A stretch of 49,055 bases of DNA, from positions 1 to 49,055 of the forward strand of contig JAITKS010000177.1 of assembly GCA_031278315.1 (NCBI GenBank), given 5' to 3'. A program made the position numbers and the translations under genes. Below are positions 28,501 through 36,372 of the stretch, piece after piece. The notes beneath the pieces were generated by a model. The model worked only from the letters and a program-made list of their open reading frames with translations. It was not told the origin of the DNA and searched no databases. The stretch's first letter is position 1, and each line of letters opens with the position of its first letter. This stretch comes from Planctomycetaceae bacterium (lineage in GTDB: Bacteria > Planctomycetota > Planctomycetia > Pirellulales > Thermoguttaceae).

Positions 28501-29097
28501 TTCAGAATCGAATGTTGAATTTGACTGATTTTTTGTAACGATATTTGAATGTGAATCGGATTTATTTTTATGTTGTTTTTTGATTGAATCAATATTTTTA
28601 TCGGTTTTAGGGTTATCGGTTGAATTTGTAGTTTCATTGTTTTCATTAGTTTCTTCGTCGAATTTGATGACAAGGTATGAAGAGATAAATTTGAAAAACT
28701 GTAACAAAAATTTCGTACCGGCAGACAATTTAGAAATTTTACCGAATACTGATTTACTACCGGCGTAAATATTCGATTTAATTTTTGTAACGATATTTAT
28801 TAAATTTTGTGTCAAATTTCTATTCTGATTTAGTTCAATTGAGTTTTCTTGATTAGTATTATTTGTAATAGAAATATTATTTATTAGAGCGGTTAATCCT
28901 TCATTATTGGAGTCATTATCGTTGTCGATATAATCTGAATTATTATCGGAGTACGATTGTGATGAAGTTTTTCCGTGAGATATAATTTCGGCACGTGGAG
29001 GTAATGGTAACGGCTCTGCTGACATGGGTTTATTATCAGAATTGGTTACGGAAATTTCCGAAACAATCTCGGACTTAAAATGATTTTTAGCTGACAT
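25594..29097 (-). CDS. Giant Asn/Ser/Thr-rich membrane protein with two C-terminal LysM domains
   Basis: A 1167-residue protein whose only folded parts appear to be a transmembrane segment (about 237-260, SAVLAAALLILVAGYVGI) and two LysM domains near the C-terminus (about 990-1040 YTVKSGDTYMSICDNYYG, about 1105-1155 YIVKQGDSVFKIAQDQLK). LysM domains bind peptidoglycan GlcNAc. About 700 low-complexity residues rich in Asn, Ser, Thr and Pro lie between, including a (TP)n run encoded by hexamer repeats near 27770-27800. The topology suggests a cytoplasmic N-terminus and a long periplasmic tether reaching the wall. It lies 203 bases downstream of rsmH in the slot where ftsL/ftsI normally sit, so a wall or division role is a plausible inference. 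Confidence 0.75.
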   Translation of the reverse strand: MSAKNHFKSEIVSEISVTNSDNKPMSAEPLPLPPRAEIISHGKTSSQSYSDNNSDYIDNDNDSNNEGLTALINNISITNNTNQENSIELNQNRNLTQNLINIVTKIKSNIYAGSKSVFGKISKLSAGTKFLLQFFKFISSYLVIKFDEETNENNETTNSTDNPKTDKNIDSIKKQHKNKSDSHSNIVTKNQSNSTFDSEPSSMSDSSYSSPLTTTLPSDRFGDDNDIYEGSLWQNILIKSAVLAAALLILVAGYVGIKSILYPQPVETAVINDPENQITNNSNNNTNSTADKSSDTKNSTSNSTNSPTFNSSDSTHKLSNNATPAKQSTTNPENKNYTNNKITQPVLPSIDLPNSAIAKESSNIPQPSTNHKEQTDTTELNSKKVNDLQPLDKKSAEPPLPTDIFASDFPMTNPPANPSTDSINIFTSDSTPSAPTPTPTPTPTPFSDQNINSAFPSLPPTNSEMSKTPETSETLTTNITTQNKNNSAIENNSSASLNPLTDSAALLNDTKNNTTNNTNITDTNSKQNNNQPVTNEITQTNNTTNKIENKNEPDQKSDTKFTENVNNSNTEMAPLAVGNHSPISVTNNPANSTRSSPFDSGLAIQDINSANSTTSVLDKNPTANESELNKVTSAPMESLHVANSTPNILTDTNTAIRVPPQEHTLNPNQSESNAISGDTSTNLEQPISVTKNDNSLPIIPEEKIQPKFTDPVPPSPATNNIELPETLNANSMRNLHTVVPNETNPSIPTADSIAPVTNISFTETSNSEPTLRIPTESQMTEKSDKLITVAQNNTHTIISPNSTNTGNSVSSGNTIGSANNVTSPAASPSNTTTMPTLVFDNNSINNRNDKSTESNDTSTNNIPSTPAKLFNETNNPPPNSITNSVTQNMPASVPSNTDDKQTNELFPLLPSNITKSDNSPKHVMSEELTALQDNAPAELAESNPSYRRSPLPLKPAVVQIHNSDNVLPSGTTASVYREQLDREITRSPENAELYTVKSGDTYMSICDNYYGTGLLYRALAVHNRNRGAAWIPAEGTQIEIPTADYLKTNYNHVLTRNNRYTPLNNNNSTSSILISTAQPNINPATQPVTQPATQVVNQTPAQSIGTSYIVKQGDSVFKIAQDQLKDTSRWREIIKFNSDKLKSARDLKPGMEIILPTTTAAGYKRLN

Positions 29098-29220
29098 AAT
29101 TCTTATAATTTTTTTAATTATTTTTAAGTTGTATGCACATCAAATTAATTTTTATTGACATTTTTTATTGTCATTTCTGGACAATTATTTTTGTGCGTTT
29201 GTTATTACGAAAAAGTTCAC

Positions 29221-29272
29221 AAATATTACATTCAAATATTACATTGAATTGTTACATTGAATTGTTACATAA
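29221..29272. repeat. 13-bp tandem repeat between rsmH and the LysM gene
   Basis: Four consecutive 13-bp units (AAATATTACATTC, AAATATTACATTG, AATTGTTACATTG, AATTGTTACATAA) lie between the rsmH stop codon and the LysM gene start. Confidence 0.75.
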
Positions 29273-29300
29273 ATTTATTCTGTGTTTTTATTTTGATGTT

Positions 29301-30284
29301 TTATTCTGAAATTAGGGCGGCGCATCTTAGTTTTGCGCTTCTTGATCTTGGATTTTGTTTTAGTTCATTTTGTGATGATATAATTGGTTTTTTGGTGATA
29401 ATTTTCCATAGTAGATTATTTTTGAATGTATTTTTTACGATACGATCTTCGAGAGCGTGGAAGCTGATAACGATAATTTTTCCGTCTTTTTTTAATATTT
29501 TTGGGGCGGTATTTAGTATAGTTTTTAGTGATTCGAGTTCTTTATTTACGGCGATTCTCAAGGCTTGAAATGTTTTGGTTGCCGGGTCGATTATTATTGA
29601 ACGTGAATTGTAGAATCTTGATTGATTTGGAATTTTTTTGGGTACGCAATTTCGGACGATTTCAGCGAGTTCGTTTGATGTTTCGATTTTTTTAATTTTT
29701 CGTTTAGTGACGATTTCACGTGCTATTCGGCGTGCGTATTTTTCGTCGCCGTATTGAAAAAAAATTAGTGCGAGGTCTTCTTCTTTAAGCCGATTTATGA
29801 GTACGTGAGCTGGTTCGCCTTCGGTCGTATCGAATCTCAAATCGAGTTGACCGTTTGAGTTAAAACTAAAACCGCGTTCATTATCGATTAGTTGATCGCT
29901 TGACAATCCCAAGTCGAGTAGGATTCCATTAACTTTTTCGATACCGAGCATTTTTAGTGCGTCTTGTGTGTAGGTATAATTTGCGTGGACGAGTCGAATT
30001 GATCCTTCGGGGTGAATGAGTGAGTTTGAATTTGGGTTTGAATTATTGTTACAAAAAATCTTTTTCAATCGTGATTCAGTATGGTTTATTGCGTTGTGAT
30101 CGCTATCGATTCCGATGATTGTTCCTTTTGTTTGAATTTTTTTGTAGATAGCTTCAGTGTGACCTCCGCCGCCTAGTGTGCAATCAACATAAATTCCGCC
30201 TGTAACTGGATTGAGTAAATTGATTATTTCGTCAACCATTATTGGAATGTGAATAGTGTTATTTGAAAAAAAATCAAAATTCAT
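29301..30284 (-). CDS. rsmH: 16S rRNA (cytosine(1402)-N(4))-methyltransferase RsmH (MraW)
   Basis: RsmH methylates N4 of C1402 in the ribosomal P site using S-adenosylmethionine. The 327-residue protein begins with the family's HIPIMVDEIINLL. It has the SAM-binding YVDCTLGGGGHTEAI (GGGGHT at 38-43), GIDSDHNAI, ILLDLGLSSDQL, the RGFSFNSNGQLDLRFD block and the C-terminal VISFHALEDRIVKN and RSAKLRCA motifs. These are unmistakable. In most bacteria it heads the division and cell-wall cluster after mraZ; here mraZ is absent upstream and an LysM protein follows. Confidence 0.96.
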   Translation of the reverse strand: MNFDFFSNNTIHIPIMVDEIINLLNPVTGGIYVDCTLGGGGHTEAIYKKIQTKGTIIGIDSDHNAINHTESRLKKIFCNNNSNPNSNSLIHPEGSIRLVHANYTYTQDALKMLGIEKVNGILLDLGLSSDQLIDNERGFSFNSNGQLDLRFDTTEGEPAHVLINRLKEEDLALIFFQYGDEKYARRIAREIVTKRKIKKIETSNELAEIVRNCVPKKIPNQSRFYNSRSIIIDPATKTFQALRIAVNKELESLKTILNTAPKILKKDGKIIVISFHALEDRIVKNTFKNNLLWKIITKKPIISSQNELKQNPRSRSAKLRCAALISE

Positions 30285-30607
30285 TGTAACAATTTGTAGG
30301 GTTAAAACTAACTAATGTTAAATAGTTTGTGAATAAAATTTATTCTGTAAACTTATGGAACCGCATGTAAACTATACGTACATATATTATGAATTTTGTT
30401 GGGGTGAGGGTGTAATTGTATCTTTGAAAAATTCTGTTTTTTTTCAATAGTTAAACAAGCGGTTTGAAATAAAAAAATTCAAGAAAGAACTGTTTAAATC
30501 TTTAGAGCGAATAATAACAATTTCGCAATTTTAAGAAAAGACCAATTTTAAACTGATTTACACTTTAAAAATTAGTGTAACTGTTCACATCAATTTTTAT
30601 TTTTTTT

Positions 30608-30727
30608 GAAATATATCAGCAGAATTTTTTTCAATTTTTTTGGATTGTGAATTTTACAACTAACCTTATTTACAACCTTATTTTTCTGAACAAAACAACC
30701 TTTGAAAAATTTTCACTGAAATATTAC
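30608..30727. mobile_element. MITE-like element, first copy of the AACCTTATTT type
   Basis: GAAATATATCAGCAGAATTT at the left and TTTTCACTGAAATATTAC at the right are imperfect inverted ends of a 120-bp element. The interior (TTTTACAACTAACCTTATTT, TTTCTGAACAAAACAACCTT) reappears in inverse orientation at 36373-36568. No clear target duplication is seen. It lies in the 450-base gene-free gap between rsmH and glmM; the other 320 bases show only AT-rich sequence. Confidence 0.62.
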
Positions 30728-30735
30728 CCTTGTTT

Positions 30736-32139
30736 TTATATTAGGTTTTCTATTTCATTGCAGAGATCGTTTGCTCTTTTTTCGTCGGGTGCTTCGGCGA
30801 AAATTCTTATTATCGATTCAGTGTTGCTGCCCCTTAACAAAACCCATGCATCACCATGATCTATCCTCAAACCATCAAGTCTGTCACATGGTAAATTCTT
30901 AAACACATCTGCAACTTTATCAAGCAATTGAGGAACCTTCGATAACTCAATTTCTGCCTTTCGCTTGACCAACGAATATTGCGGTAATGAATCCGCTATC
31001 TCTGAAATTTTCTTATCACTCGCCGCCATCGCATCAAGTACTTGAACCATCCCAACAAAACTATCTCGAACCAATCCTACAGACGGATCAATCGGTCCGC
31101 CGTTACCCTCGCCGCCAAAAATTGCGTCTGTTTTAAGCATCAAATCAACCACATTGGCTTCGCCGACTGCACTGCGAAAAATCGGAACACCATATCGTTT
31201 CGCTATATCTTCATTGACTCGACTCGTTGCACAATTAATAACTATAGCTCCTTTCTTTCGTTTAAATAAATGTTTCGATCCGCCAGATGAATCAATATCT
31301 GTTCCTAATTTCAATTCATTATTTGCAACTCGTAAAATATGTTCCAGACTAATCGCCAGCGTCAATTCTTCGCCGATATAACGTCCTGTTTCATCGACAA
31401 TTGCAACTCGATCTGCATCCGGGTCTTGACAAAATGCGACATCAAAATGTCCGCTTTTAGCTACGTCGCAAATTTGAGTCAGATTTTCACTCGTCGGTTC
31501 TGGTACATGTAAAAAATGTCCTGTCGGTTCTTCGCCGACTATTGTTACATTGCACTCTAACTCATCAAATAACCACGCTCCCAGCAATGCACCTACACCA
31601 TGATTGGAATCAAGCAAGACACGAAATTTACGATCCGCTATCGCATTCAGATTTATCGTTTCAATAATTGCTTTTTGATGATCCGTAATTGTATTTTTAC
31701 ACACAAGACGCTTACCAATAGAATCAAAATTGACCCAATTTAATTTTTTCTCGTTATACCTCTTTAATACATTTTCCCCGATGTCTTTCGGAATAACTCT
31801 GCCTTCAGACGAAAATAATTTCATCCCGTTAAATTCACCCGGATTATGCGAAGCTGTAATTTGAATACCGCCTGCGGCAGAGAGCTGCCGTACTAAAATT
31901 CCTGTTGTCGGAGTTGCTGTTATACCAGCGTCAAAAGTGTTACGTCCTACCGCATTCAACGCCGCATGAATTACATCCGCAAGCATCGCTCCTGAAGCTC
32001 GGCTGTCACGCGTTATAACTATTCCGCCCGGCGGAAGTATTCCCGCAAACGCCGCCGCATAACGCATTGCAACTTCAGGAGTTAATGTCTCGCCAACTAA
32101 ACCGCGCAAACCTGAAACACTTATTATTAAATCAGACAT
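30736..32139 (-). CDS. glmM: Phosphoglucosamine mutase (archaeal-type GlmM)
   Basis: An alpha-D-phosphohexomutase of 467 residues. All four active-site loops are visible: phosphoserine loop TASHNPGE (S97), Mg-binding DPDADRVAI, sugar-binding GGEGNGG and phosphate-binding RGSNTESIIRIFAEA. The start SVSGLRGLVGETLTPE, the GGEGNGGPIDPSVGLVRDS loop (rather than GEQSGHI) and the overall length point to the archaeal-type GlmM group. The enzyme would make glucosamine 1-phosphate for UDP-GlcNAc, peptidoglycan and LPS; a phosphomannomutase/phosphoglucomutase activity is possible. The gene is transcribed alone, ending close to a MITE-like element. Confidence 0.88.
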   Translation of the reverse strand: MSDLIISVSGLRGLVGETLTPEVAMRYAAAFAGILPPGGIVITRDSRASGAMLADVIHAALNAVGRNTFDAGITATPTTGILVRQLSAAGGIQITASHNPGEFNGMKLFSSEGRVIPKDIGENVLKRYNEKKLNWVNFDSIGKRLVCKNTITDHQKAIIETINLNAIADRKFRVLLDSNHGVGALLGAWLFDELECNVTIVGEEPTGHFLHVPEPTSENLTQICDVAKSGHFDVAFCQDPDADRVAIVDETGRYIGEELTLAISLEHILRVANNELKLGTDIDSSGGSKHLFKRKKGAIVINCATSRVNEDIAKRYGVPIFRSAVGEANVVDLMLKTDAIFGGEGNGGPIDPSVGLVRDSFVGMVQVLDAMAASDKKISEIADSLPQYSLVKRKAEIELSKVPQLLDKVADVFKNLPCDRLDGLRIDHGDAWVLLRGSNTESIIRIFAEAPDEKRANDLCNEIENLI

Positions 32140-32168
32140 AATATTTTTCGTTACAAAAATTAAAAAAT

Positions 32169-32280
32169 AAAAAATTGTAATATATCAGCGGAATTTCTCA
32201 AAGGTTTTAAGTTAGTTTTAAAATTCATAATCCAAAAAAAATTGCAAAACAAAAAATCAACTGATATATTACAAAAAATT
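32169..32280. mobile_element. MITE-like element with AAAAAATT target duplication
   Basis: A 96-bp element (32177-32272) begins GTAATATATCAG and ends with the exact complement. AAAAAATT flanks it perfectly on both sides (32169-32176 and 32273-32280). It has no coding capacity. This is the smallest complete element in the window and defines the ends of the family. It lies between glmM and the gene at 32342, immediately upstream of glmM. Confidence 0.75.
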
Positions 32281-32341
32281 AAACTTTATTCTCTAAATTT
32301 TATTCTCGATGAAATTTGTTATTTCGGCAGTTGACAAAAAA

Positions 32342-32656
32342 CTAATTATCAGAAGAGTCTAATGGTTCGATGTTATTTAGTTCTTGATAATGTGTTATTG
32401 TTTTTTCAGTGTCGAGTAGGAATGCAAAGGCAAGACAAAATATTATTGCAAGTAATGACATAAACCATAAAAGTCCCATTGTCAAAATTATCCAGCCGAG
32501 TATTTTCGTTGTAATAATGTCACCTGTACTCCAAAATAAACATAGAAATACAAATACAAAAAATATACCGCACGGAACCAATACCGCCGGAAAAAGAGAA
32601 TAACTTATAACACGCCGAAAATTCTCCGCTGATATAAAATTTTTGTTTATTCTCAT
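32342..32656 (-). CDS. Small two-helix membrane protein, unknown function
   Basis: A 104-residue protein with two strong hydrophobic segments (about 18-40, FPAVLVPCGIFFVFVFLCLF, and about 50-80, ILGWIILTMGLLWFMSLLAI and onward) and hydrophilic ends. I do not recognise the family. The residue composition and the absence of a better overlapping frame support it as a real gene. It lies between glmM and the HIT gene on the same strand, with gaps of about 150-200 bases each side, so cotranscription is uncertain. Confidence 0.6.
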   Translation of the reverse strand: MRINKNFISAENFRRVISYSLFPAVLVPCGIFFVFVFLCLFWSTGDIITTKILGWIILTMGLLWFMSLLAIIFCLAFAFLLDTEKTITHYQELNNIEPLDSSDN

Positions 32657-32812
32657 TTGATTTGTATTTTCAAAAATTTGTAATTTTTATGGAATTTGAA
32701 TTAAAGATTCAATGATTCAAAATGTTTCAAAATTAAAATAACCAGAAACACAAGAAATACTGATAACACATGAATCGATAACTTGTTACAAACACTGTTT
32801 ATTTTATATTTA

Positions 32813-33160
32813 TTAACCCGGCGGCCAACTCATAAACCGGCCTCCGAGTAAATGAAAATGTAAATGATAAACAGTCTGACCGCCGTTGTTACCGCAATTT
32901 GTAACAAGTCTGTATCCGTCAGACAATTTGAATTTCTCAACAAGATGCGGCAACACTACCGTATAAATATGTCCGAGTAATGCTGTATCGTCATCTTTAA
33001 GATGATTTGTAGATTCAATTTCTTTTTTGGGTATGATCAAAATATGTACCGGTGCTTGCGGATTAACATCCTTAAACGCTAGACTAATTTCGTCCTCATA
33101 CACGATGTCTGATGGAATTTCTCGATCTATAATTTTTTTGAAAATAGTTTTTTCTGACAT
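32813..33160 (-). CDS. HIT family protein (HinT-like)
   Basis: A complete 115-residue histidine-triad hydrolase. The catalytic triad sits in VYHLHFHLLGGR (H99, H101, H103), preceded by VYEDEISLAFKDVNPQAPVH and ILIIPKKEI, the standard HINT order. Such proteins hydrolyse adenosine phosphoramidates or acyl-adenylates and are cytoplasmic dimers. The FMSWPPG end is the usual HinT-type C-terminus. It starts near a dispersed repeat and is not clearly in an operon. Confidence 0.93.
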   Translation of the reverse strand: MSEKTIFKKIIDREIPSDIVYEDEISLAFKDVNPQAPVHILIIPKKEIESTNHLKDDDTALLGHIYTVVLPHLVEKFKLSDGYRLVTNCGNNGGQTVYHLHFHLLGGRFMSWPPG

Positions 33161-33254
33161 GATTTTTAATCGGTTTAAAAAATTCTAAAGTTAAGTTTTT
33201 AAAGTTAAATTTTAGTTTTTCGAGATAAAAAAATAATCTTCAAAAAATAAACAT

Positions 33255-33392
33255 TTATAAGTATCGTACAATGAATTTCGGCGATACAAAGTTGTATTAA
33301 GTAAAATCTGCTTTCCAATATTTAAGCAAGCAACTCGAACCGAAAATTAAAAAAATTAAAAAAAATTAAAATGAGAACAGTTTAAAAAATTA
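33255..33392 (-). repeat. Dispersed repeat upstream of the TlpA-like gene
   Basis: A well-preserved copy of the second family: ATCGTACAATGAATTTCGGC, then AAAATCTGCTTTCC, CAACTCGAACCGAAAATTAA, and ATGAGAACAGTTT. It occupies part of the 509-base gap between the diverging HIT and TlpA-like genes, which otherwise contains no gene. Confidence 0.62.
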
Positions 33393-33633
33393 ACAAATAT
33401 CTTTTGTTCTTTTTGTTATAATTAGTTTGTCTTGTATTCTTAAAAAAATTTATAAACTGTTTTCATTTTTTAATTCTGTAACTCTCGCAGACTTATTATT
33501 TTATTGTTATTTGCAATAGCTGCTGTTGATTTGTTTTAGCAGTTTGATACAATTTTCACCTTACATAATTGATCGGCAAATTACATGTTCAACTTATAAT
33601 TGATTTATTGTAACGAAAATTAAAACGTAAACA

Positions 33634-33660
33634 TTGAGCCGTAATCGGCTCAAGGAGGTA
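33634..33660 (+). promoter_or_regulatory. Perfect hairpin abutting the ribosome-binding site of the TlpA-like gene
   Basis: TTGAGCCG (33634-33641) and CGGCTCAA (33646-33653) form a perfect 8-bp stem with a TAAT loop. The AAGGAGG ribosome site (33652-33658) begins inside the second arm. In mRNA the stem would border or partly hide the site, which could tune translation. It also argues against a TTG start at 33634. Confidence 0.6.
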
Positions 33661-33669
33661 ACATTTTAC

Positions 33670-34992
33670 ATGAAAAATATAGTAATTCAACTTACCCTAA
33701 TTTTATTTTCTGCTTGTTTCATATTATTCGATTTTACACAAATAGTTTTTTCTGAAACAAGAGTTCTAAACGAACAATATTTGATAGAACTTCGTGATGT
33801 AATTATCAAACGTACTCAACCTGAAGTGTTTAGTAAACTCGGCGAAAAACCTATTCCGAAAAAAATTATTAACGATTCTGAGTTAGTTGTAAAAGCGTCA
33901 AATTTATTACTTGAACCCGACGTGTTGGAAAAAAATGATCCTGAACACAAAATTATTCCAGGTATATCTTGGATTCTGAAACGCAGGGTGTTGGCGTTGG
34001 TGTATCTCTCATACGACAGTGATAATGTTGAGAAATTTTTTCCGATTTTAGCAAATGAAATTTCTATACTCGACGAGCAAGAAGATTGTACGCAAATAAC
34101 ACGATTCGCTGAAGAACACACGTTGCGAATTGCATCGGCACTGATTATTCGTAACGATAAAAAAATTAAAATTGATCCTGAATCTCTTGCCGAATGGTAT
34201 GTTGATTATTGTGAACGTTATCCAGGACGTAATTCGGAACAACTGATAATCCGGTTTCTTGATATGGTCAAGGAATTAAACGGCAATAGTACAAGCGACA
34301 AGATTATGTCTGCATGTGCTGATAAGTTTATGAAAATTCTAATGCACTCGACTGATCCGCAAATTGTCGAAAGGAGCAAAAAACTGGAAGCTGCGGCAAG
34401 ATGGTATAACTTGCCCGGAAACAAAATGATATTAACAGGAACAGATATTAACGGTCACATTTTCGATATAGAAAATCTAAAAGGTAAAGTTGTTTTAGTA
34501 GAATTTTGGGGAACATGGTGCATAGCATGCGTAAAAGATTTTCCTACTTTGACAGGTTATTATGAAGATTTCAAAAATAGAGGATTCGAAATCGTAAGCG
34601 TAAATACAGGCGTAAAAAACGACACTGAAACATTTGTTAAAAATTTCGTCCAAAAAACAAAATTTGCTGAAGACAAAACAATAACTTGGCAAATTGTACT
34701 CGACGGACTAAAACCAAATGCAAAAGATAGAATCACTACTTACTACGGAATTGAAACTTTACCGCAATCTGTTTTAATCGGAATGGACGGAAAAGTAATC
34801 ACAATAAATCCGCCGAAAGATTCCTTGAAAGAACAAATCTTAAAAGCTTTGATGCCGCCGATAGACCCCGAAAAATTAACCCCCGAACAAAAAAAATTAT
34901 GGGAACAAAAACAAAAACATGACGCCGAAGAATTAGAAGAAACAAAAAAATTCTCCGAAAGCATAAAACTACCCAACGAAAAAAATGATTGA
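33670..34992 (+). CDS. TlpA/ResA-like thioredoxin-fold protein, secreted
   Basis: A 440-residue exported thiol-disulfide protein. The N-terminus is a signal peptide or membrane anchor (MKNIVIQLTLILFSACFILF). A helical region of about 230 residues without recognised domain follows. The TlpA-type thioredoxin domain occupies about 255-400, with the redox motif FWGTWCIACVKDFP (C284-x2-C287) and the cis-Pro region ETLPQSVLIG. A charged Glu/Lys tail closes the chain. It probably reduces or oxidises periplasmic proteins. The ATG at 33670 has a near-perfect AAGGAGG at optimal distance, so the upstream TTG at 33634 is rejected. The next gene starts 89 bases downstream on the same strand. Confidence 0.82.
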   Translation: MKNIVIQLTLILFSACFILFDFTQIVFSETRVLNEQYLIELRDVIIKRTQPEVFSKLGEKPIPKKIINDSELVVKASNLLLEPDVLEKNDPEHKIIPGISWILKRRVLALVYLSYDSDNVEKFFPILANEISILDEQEDCTQITRFAEEHTLRIASALIIRNDKKIKIDPESLAEWYVDYCERYPGRNSEQLIIRFLDMVKELNGNSTSDKIMSACADKFMKILMHSTDPQIVERSKKLEAAARWYNLPGNKMILTGTDINGHIFDIENLKGKVVLVEFWGTWCIACVKDFPTLTGYYEDFKNRGFEIVSVNTGVKNDTETFVKNFVQKTKFAEDKTITWQIVLDGLKPNAKDRITTYYGIETLPQSVLIGMDGKVITINPPKDSLKEQILKALMPPIDPEKLTPEQKKLWEQKQKHDAEELEETKKFSESIKLPNEKND

Positions 34993-35081
34993 ACTCATAA
35001 TTTTTAATATTGCCGATTGCAAAATTTCACGGAAAATTCAATTTTCTATTATCCATTTAATTCAATAATTCTAATTCTACT

Positions 35082-36326
35082 ATGAGTATTATCAGAAAAA
35101 TTTATGATACGCTTTGTGAACATTACGATGCTCAACCGGTATCGAAAAGCTGGTTGAATAATCCGATAGAAGTTATAGTCGGAGCTATACTTGTGCAAGG
35201 TTCAACATGGCGGGTTGTGTCTAAAATATTGAATTTATTGCGGGACCGTTCTTTGTTGACATTTCATGCAATTGCTGAAATAAATGAATCGGCATTATCT
35301 GATTTAATTAGTTCGGCAGGCTCCCGTATGAAAAAGGCAAAACGTCTGAAAGATATTGCTCAACTTTTTTTGAATAATGGTAACGGAAACATCAATACAT
35401 TTTTCGCCCGCGATATAGATCAAGTACGCCGCGAGTTACTAAAAGTAAATGGGATAAGTCCGGGTACAGTTGACAATATTATTCTTTATGCCGGAAAGTT
35501 GCCGATTTACGTTGTTGACCCGTGTACAGCACGAATATTTTTACGGCACGAAATCGTTCCCGCCTCCGCAAGTGATGCGGATATTCAACAACTAATTCAT
35601 TTCGAGTTGATCCCAGATGACGAACCATACGGCGCAAAATTGTTTAGTGAATTTCAAACGCTAATGGTAAAAATTGGACAAATGTTTTGTACAATTCCAA
35701 TACCGGATTGTTCACGATGTCCGCTTGCAGTTTTGTTACCGATAACAGGTGCAAGAAACGTAAATATTCAAGGTGAAAGAACAATTCAAAGTGTTTCTGT
35801 AATACTTGCAAACAAGCTGAAATTAAAATCGAATCGACCAAAAATTCACGAGTTGACTTCAGTTCAATTGCAGCCTCTAATTTCTGTAACGAAAAAACAA
35901 CAATCAGACATAAAGAAATCAAAATCTCAATCTCAACCACAATCTCAATCTCAACCCAAAATAATATCTAAAAACTCAAATGCAAATGTCTATACAAACG
36001 CAAACACAAGCTCAAGCTCAAGCACAAACAACGCAGCAGAGATAAAGTCAAACTCATATAAAACCGCTGCCGATATTTCGGATATTGATATTTCTCAAAC
36101 AGCTCCAAAACTAGATCAAACAAATCAAAAACCTGACATAATGCTAAACTTAAACGATATGGAAAAACGTATCGTTGAACAAATCGGATGTGAACCCGTA
36201 CAAATTGATTTACTCGTAGAATCAACCAAATTGCCGATTCATATCATTCGGGCAACAATTGCAATTCTGGAAATGAGAAAAATATTGCGCCAAGTTGAAG
36301 GAAACAGAGTCGAGAGAATCGGATAA
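35082..36326 (+). CDS. HhH-GPD DNA glycosylase (MagIII/EndoIII-like) fused to a DprA-like winged helix
   Basis: Residues 1-220 are an HhH-GPD base-excision glycosylase: NPIEVIVGAILVQGSTW, the AGSRMKKAKRLKDIAQLF segment, the hairpin LLKVNGISPGTVDNIILYA and the catalytic aspartate in YVVDPCTARIF. The EndoIII lysine is not conserved in the hairpin, as in monofunctional MagIII-type enzymes. Three cysteines (C203-x6-C210-x2-C213) match the spacing of the EndoIII 4Fe-4S ligands, but the fourth is missing. After a Ser/Gln/Asn-rich linker (about 280-345), the last 60 residues (LNDMEKRIVEQIGCEPVQID and onward to RQVEGNRVERIG) resemble the C-terminal winged helix of DprA. I know of no standard protein with this pairing. 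Confidence 0.78.
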   Translation: MSIIRKIYDTLCEHYDAQPVSKSWLNNPIEVIVGAILVQGSTWRVVSKILNLLRDRSLLTFHAIAEINESALSDLISSAGSRMKKAKRLKDIAQLFLNNGNGNINTFFARDIDQVRRELLKVNGISPGTVDNIILYAGKLPIYVVDPCTARIFLRHEIVPASASDADIQQLIHFELIPDDEPYGAKLFSEFQTLMVKIGQMFCTIPIPDCSRCPLAVLLPITGARNVNIQGERTIQSVSVILANKLKLKSNRPKIHELTSVQLQPLISVTKKQQSDIKKSKSQSQPQSQSQPKIISKNSNANVYTNANTSSSSSTNNAAEIKSNSYKTAADISDIDISQTAPKLDQTNQKPDIMLNLNDMEKRIVEQIGCEPVQIDLLVESTKLPIHIIRATIAILEMRKILRQVEGNRVERIG

Positions 36327-36372
36327 CGGTATTAGAAATTATATTCGGTTGTGTTTCAAATTAAGCAGGTTT

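Noticed and set aside
33634..33669. TTG start for the TlpA-like gene
   Set aside because: The TTG lies in a perfect hairpin; the ATG at 33670 follows a consensus ribosome site and begins a signal peptide.
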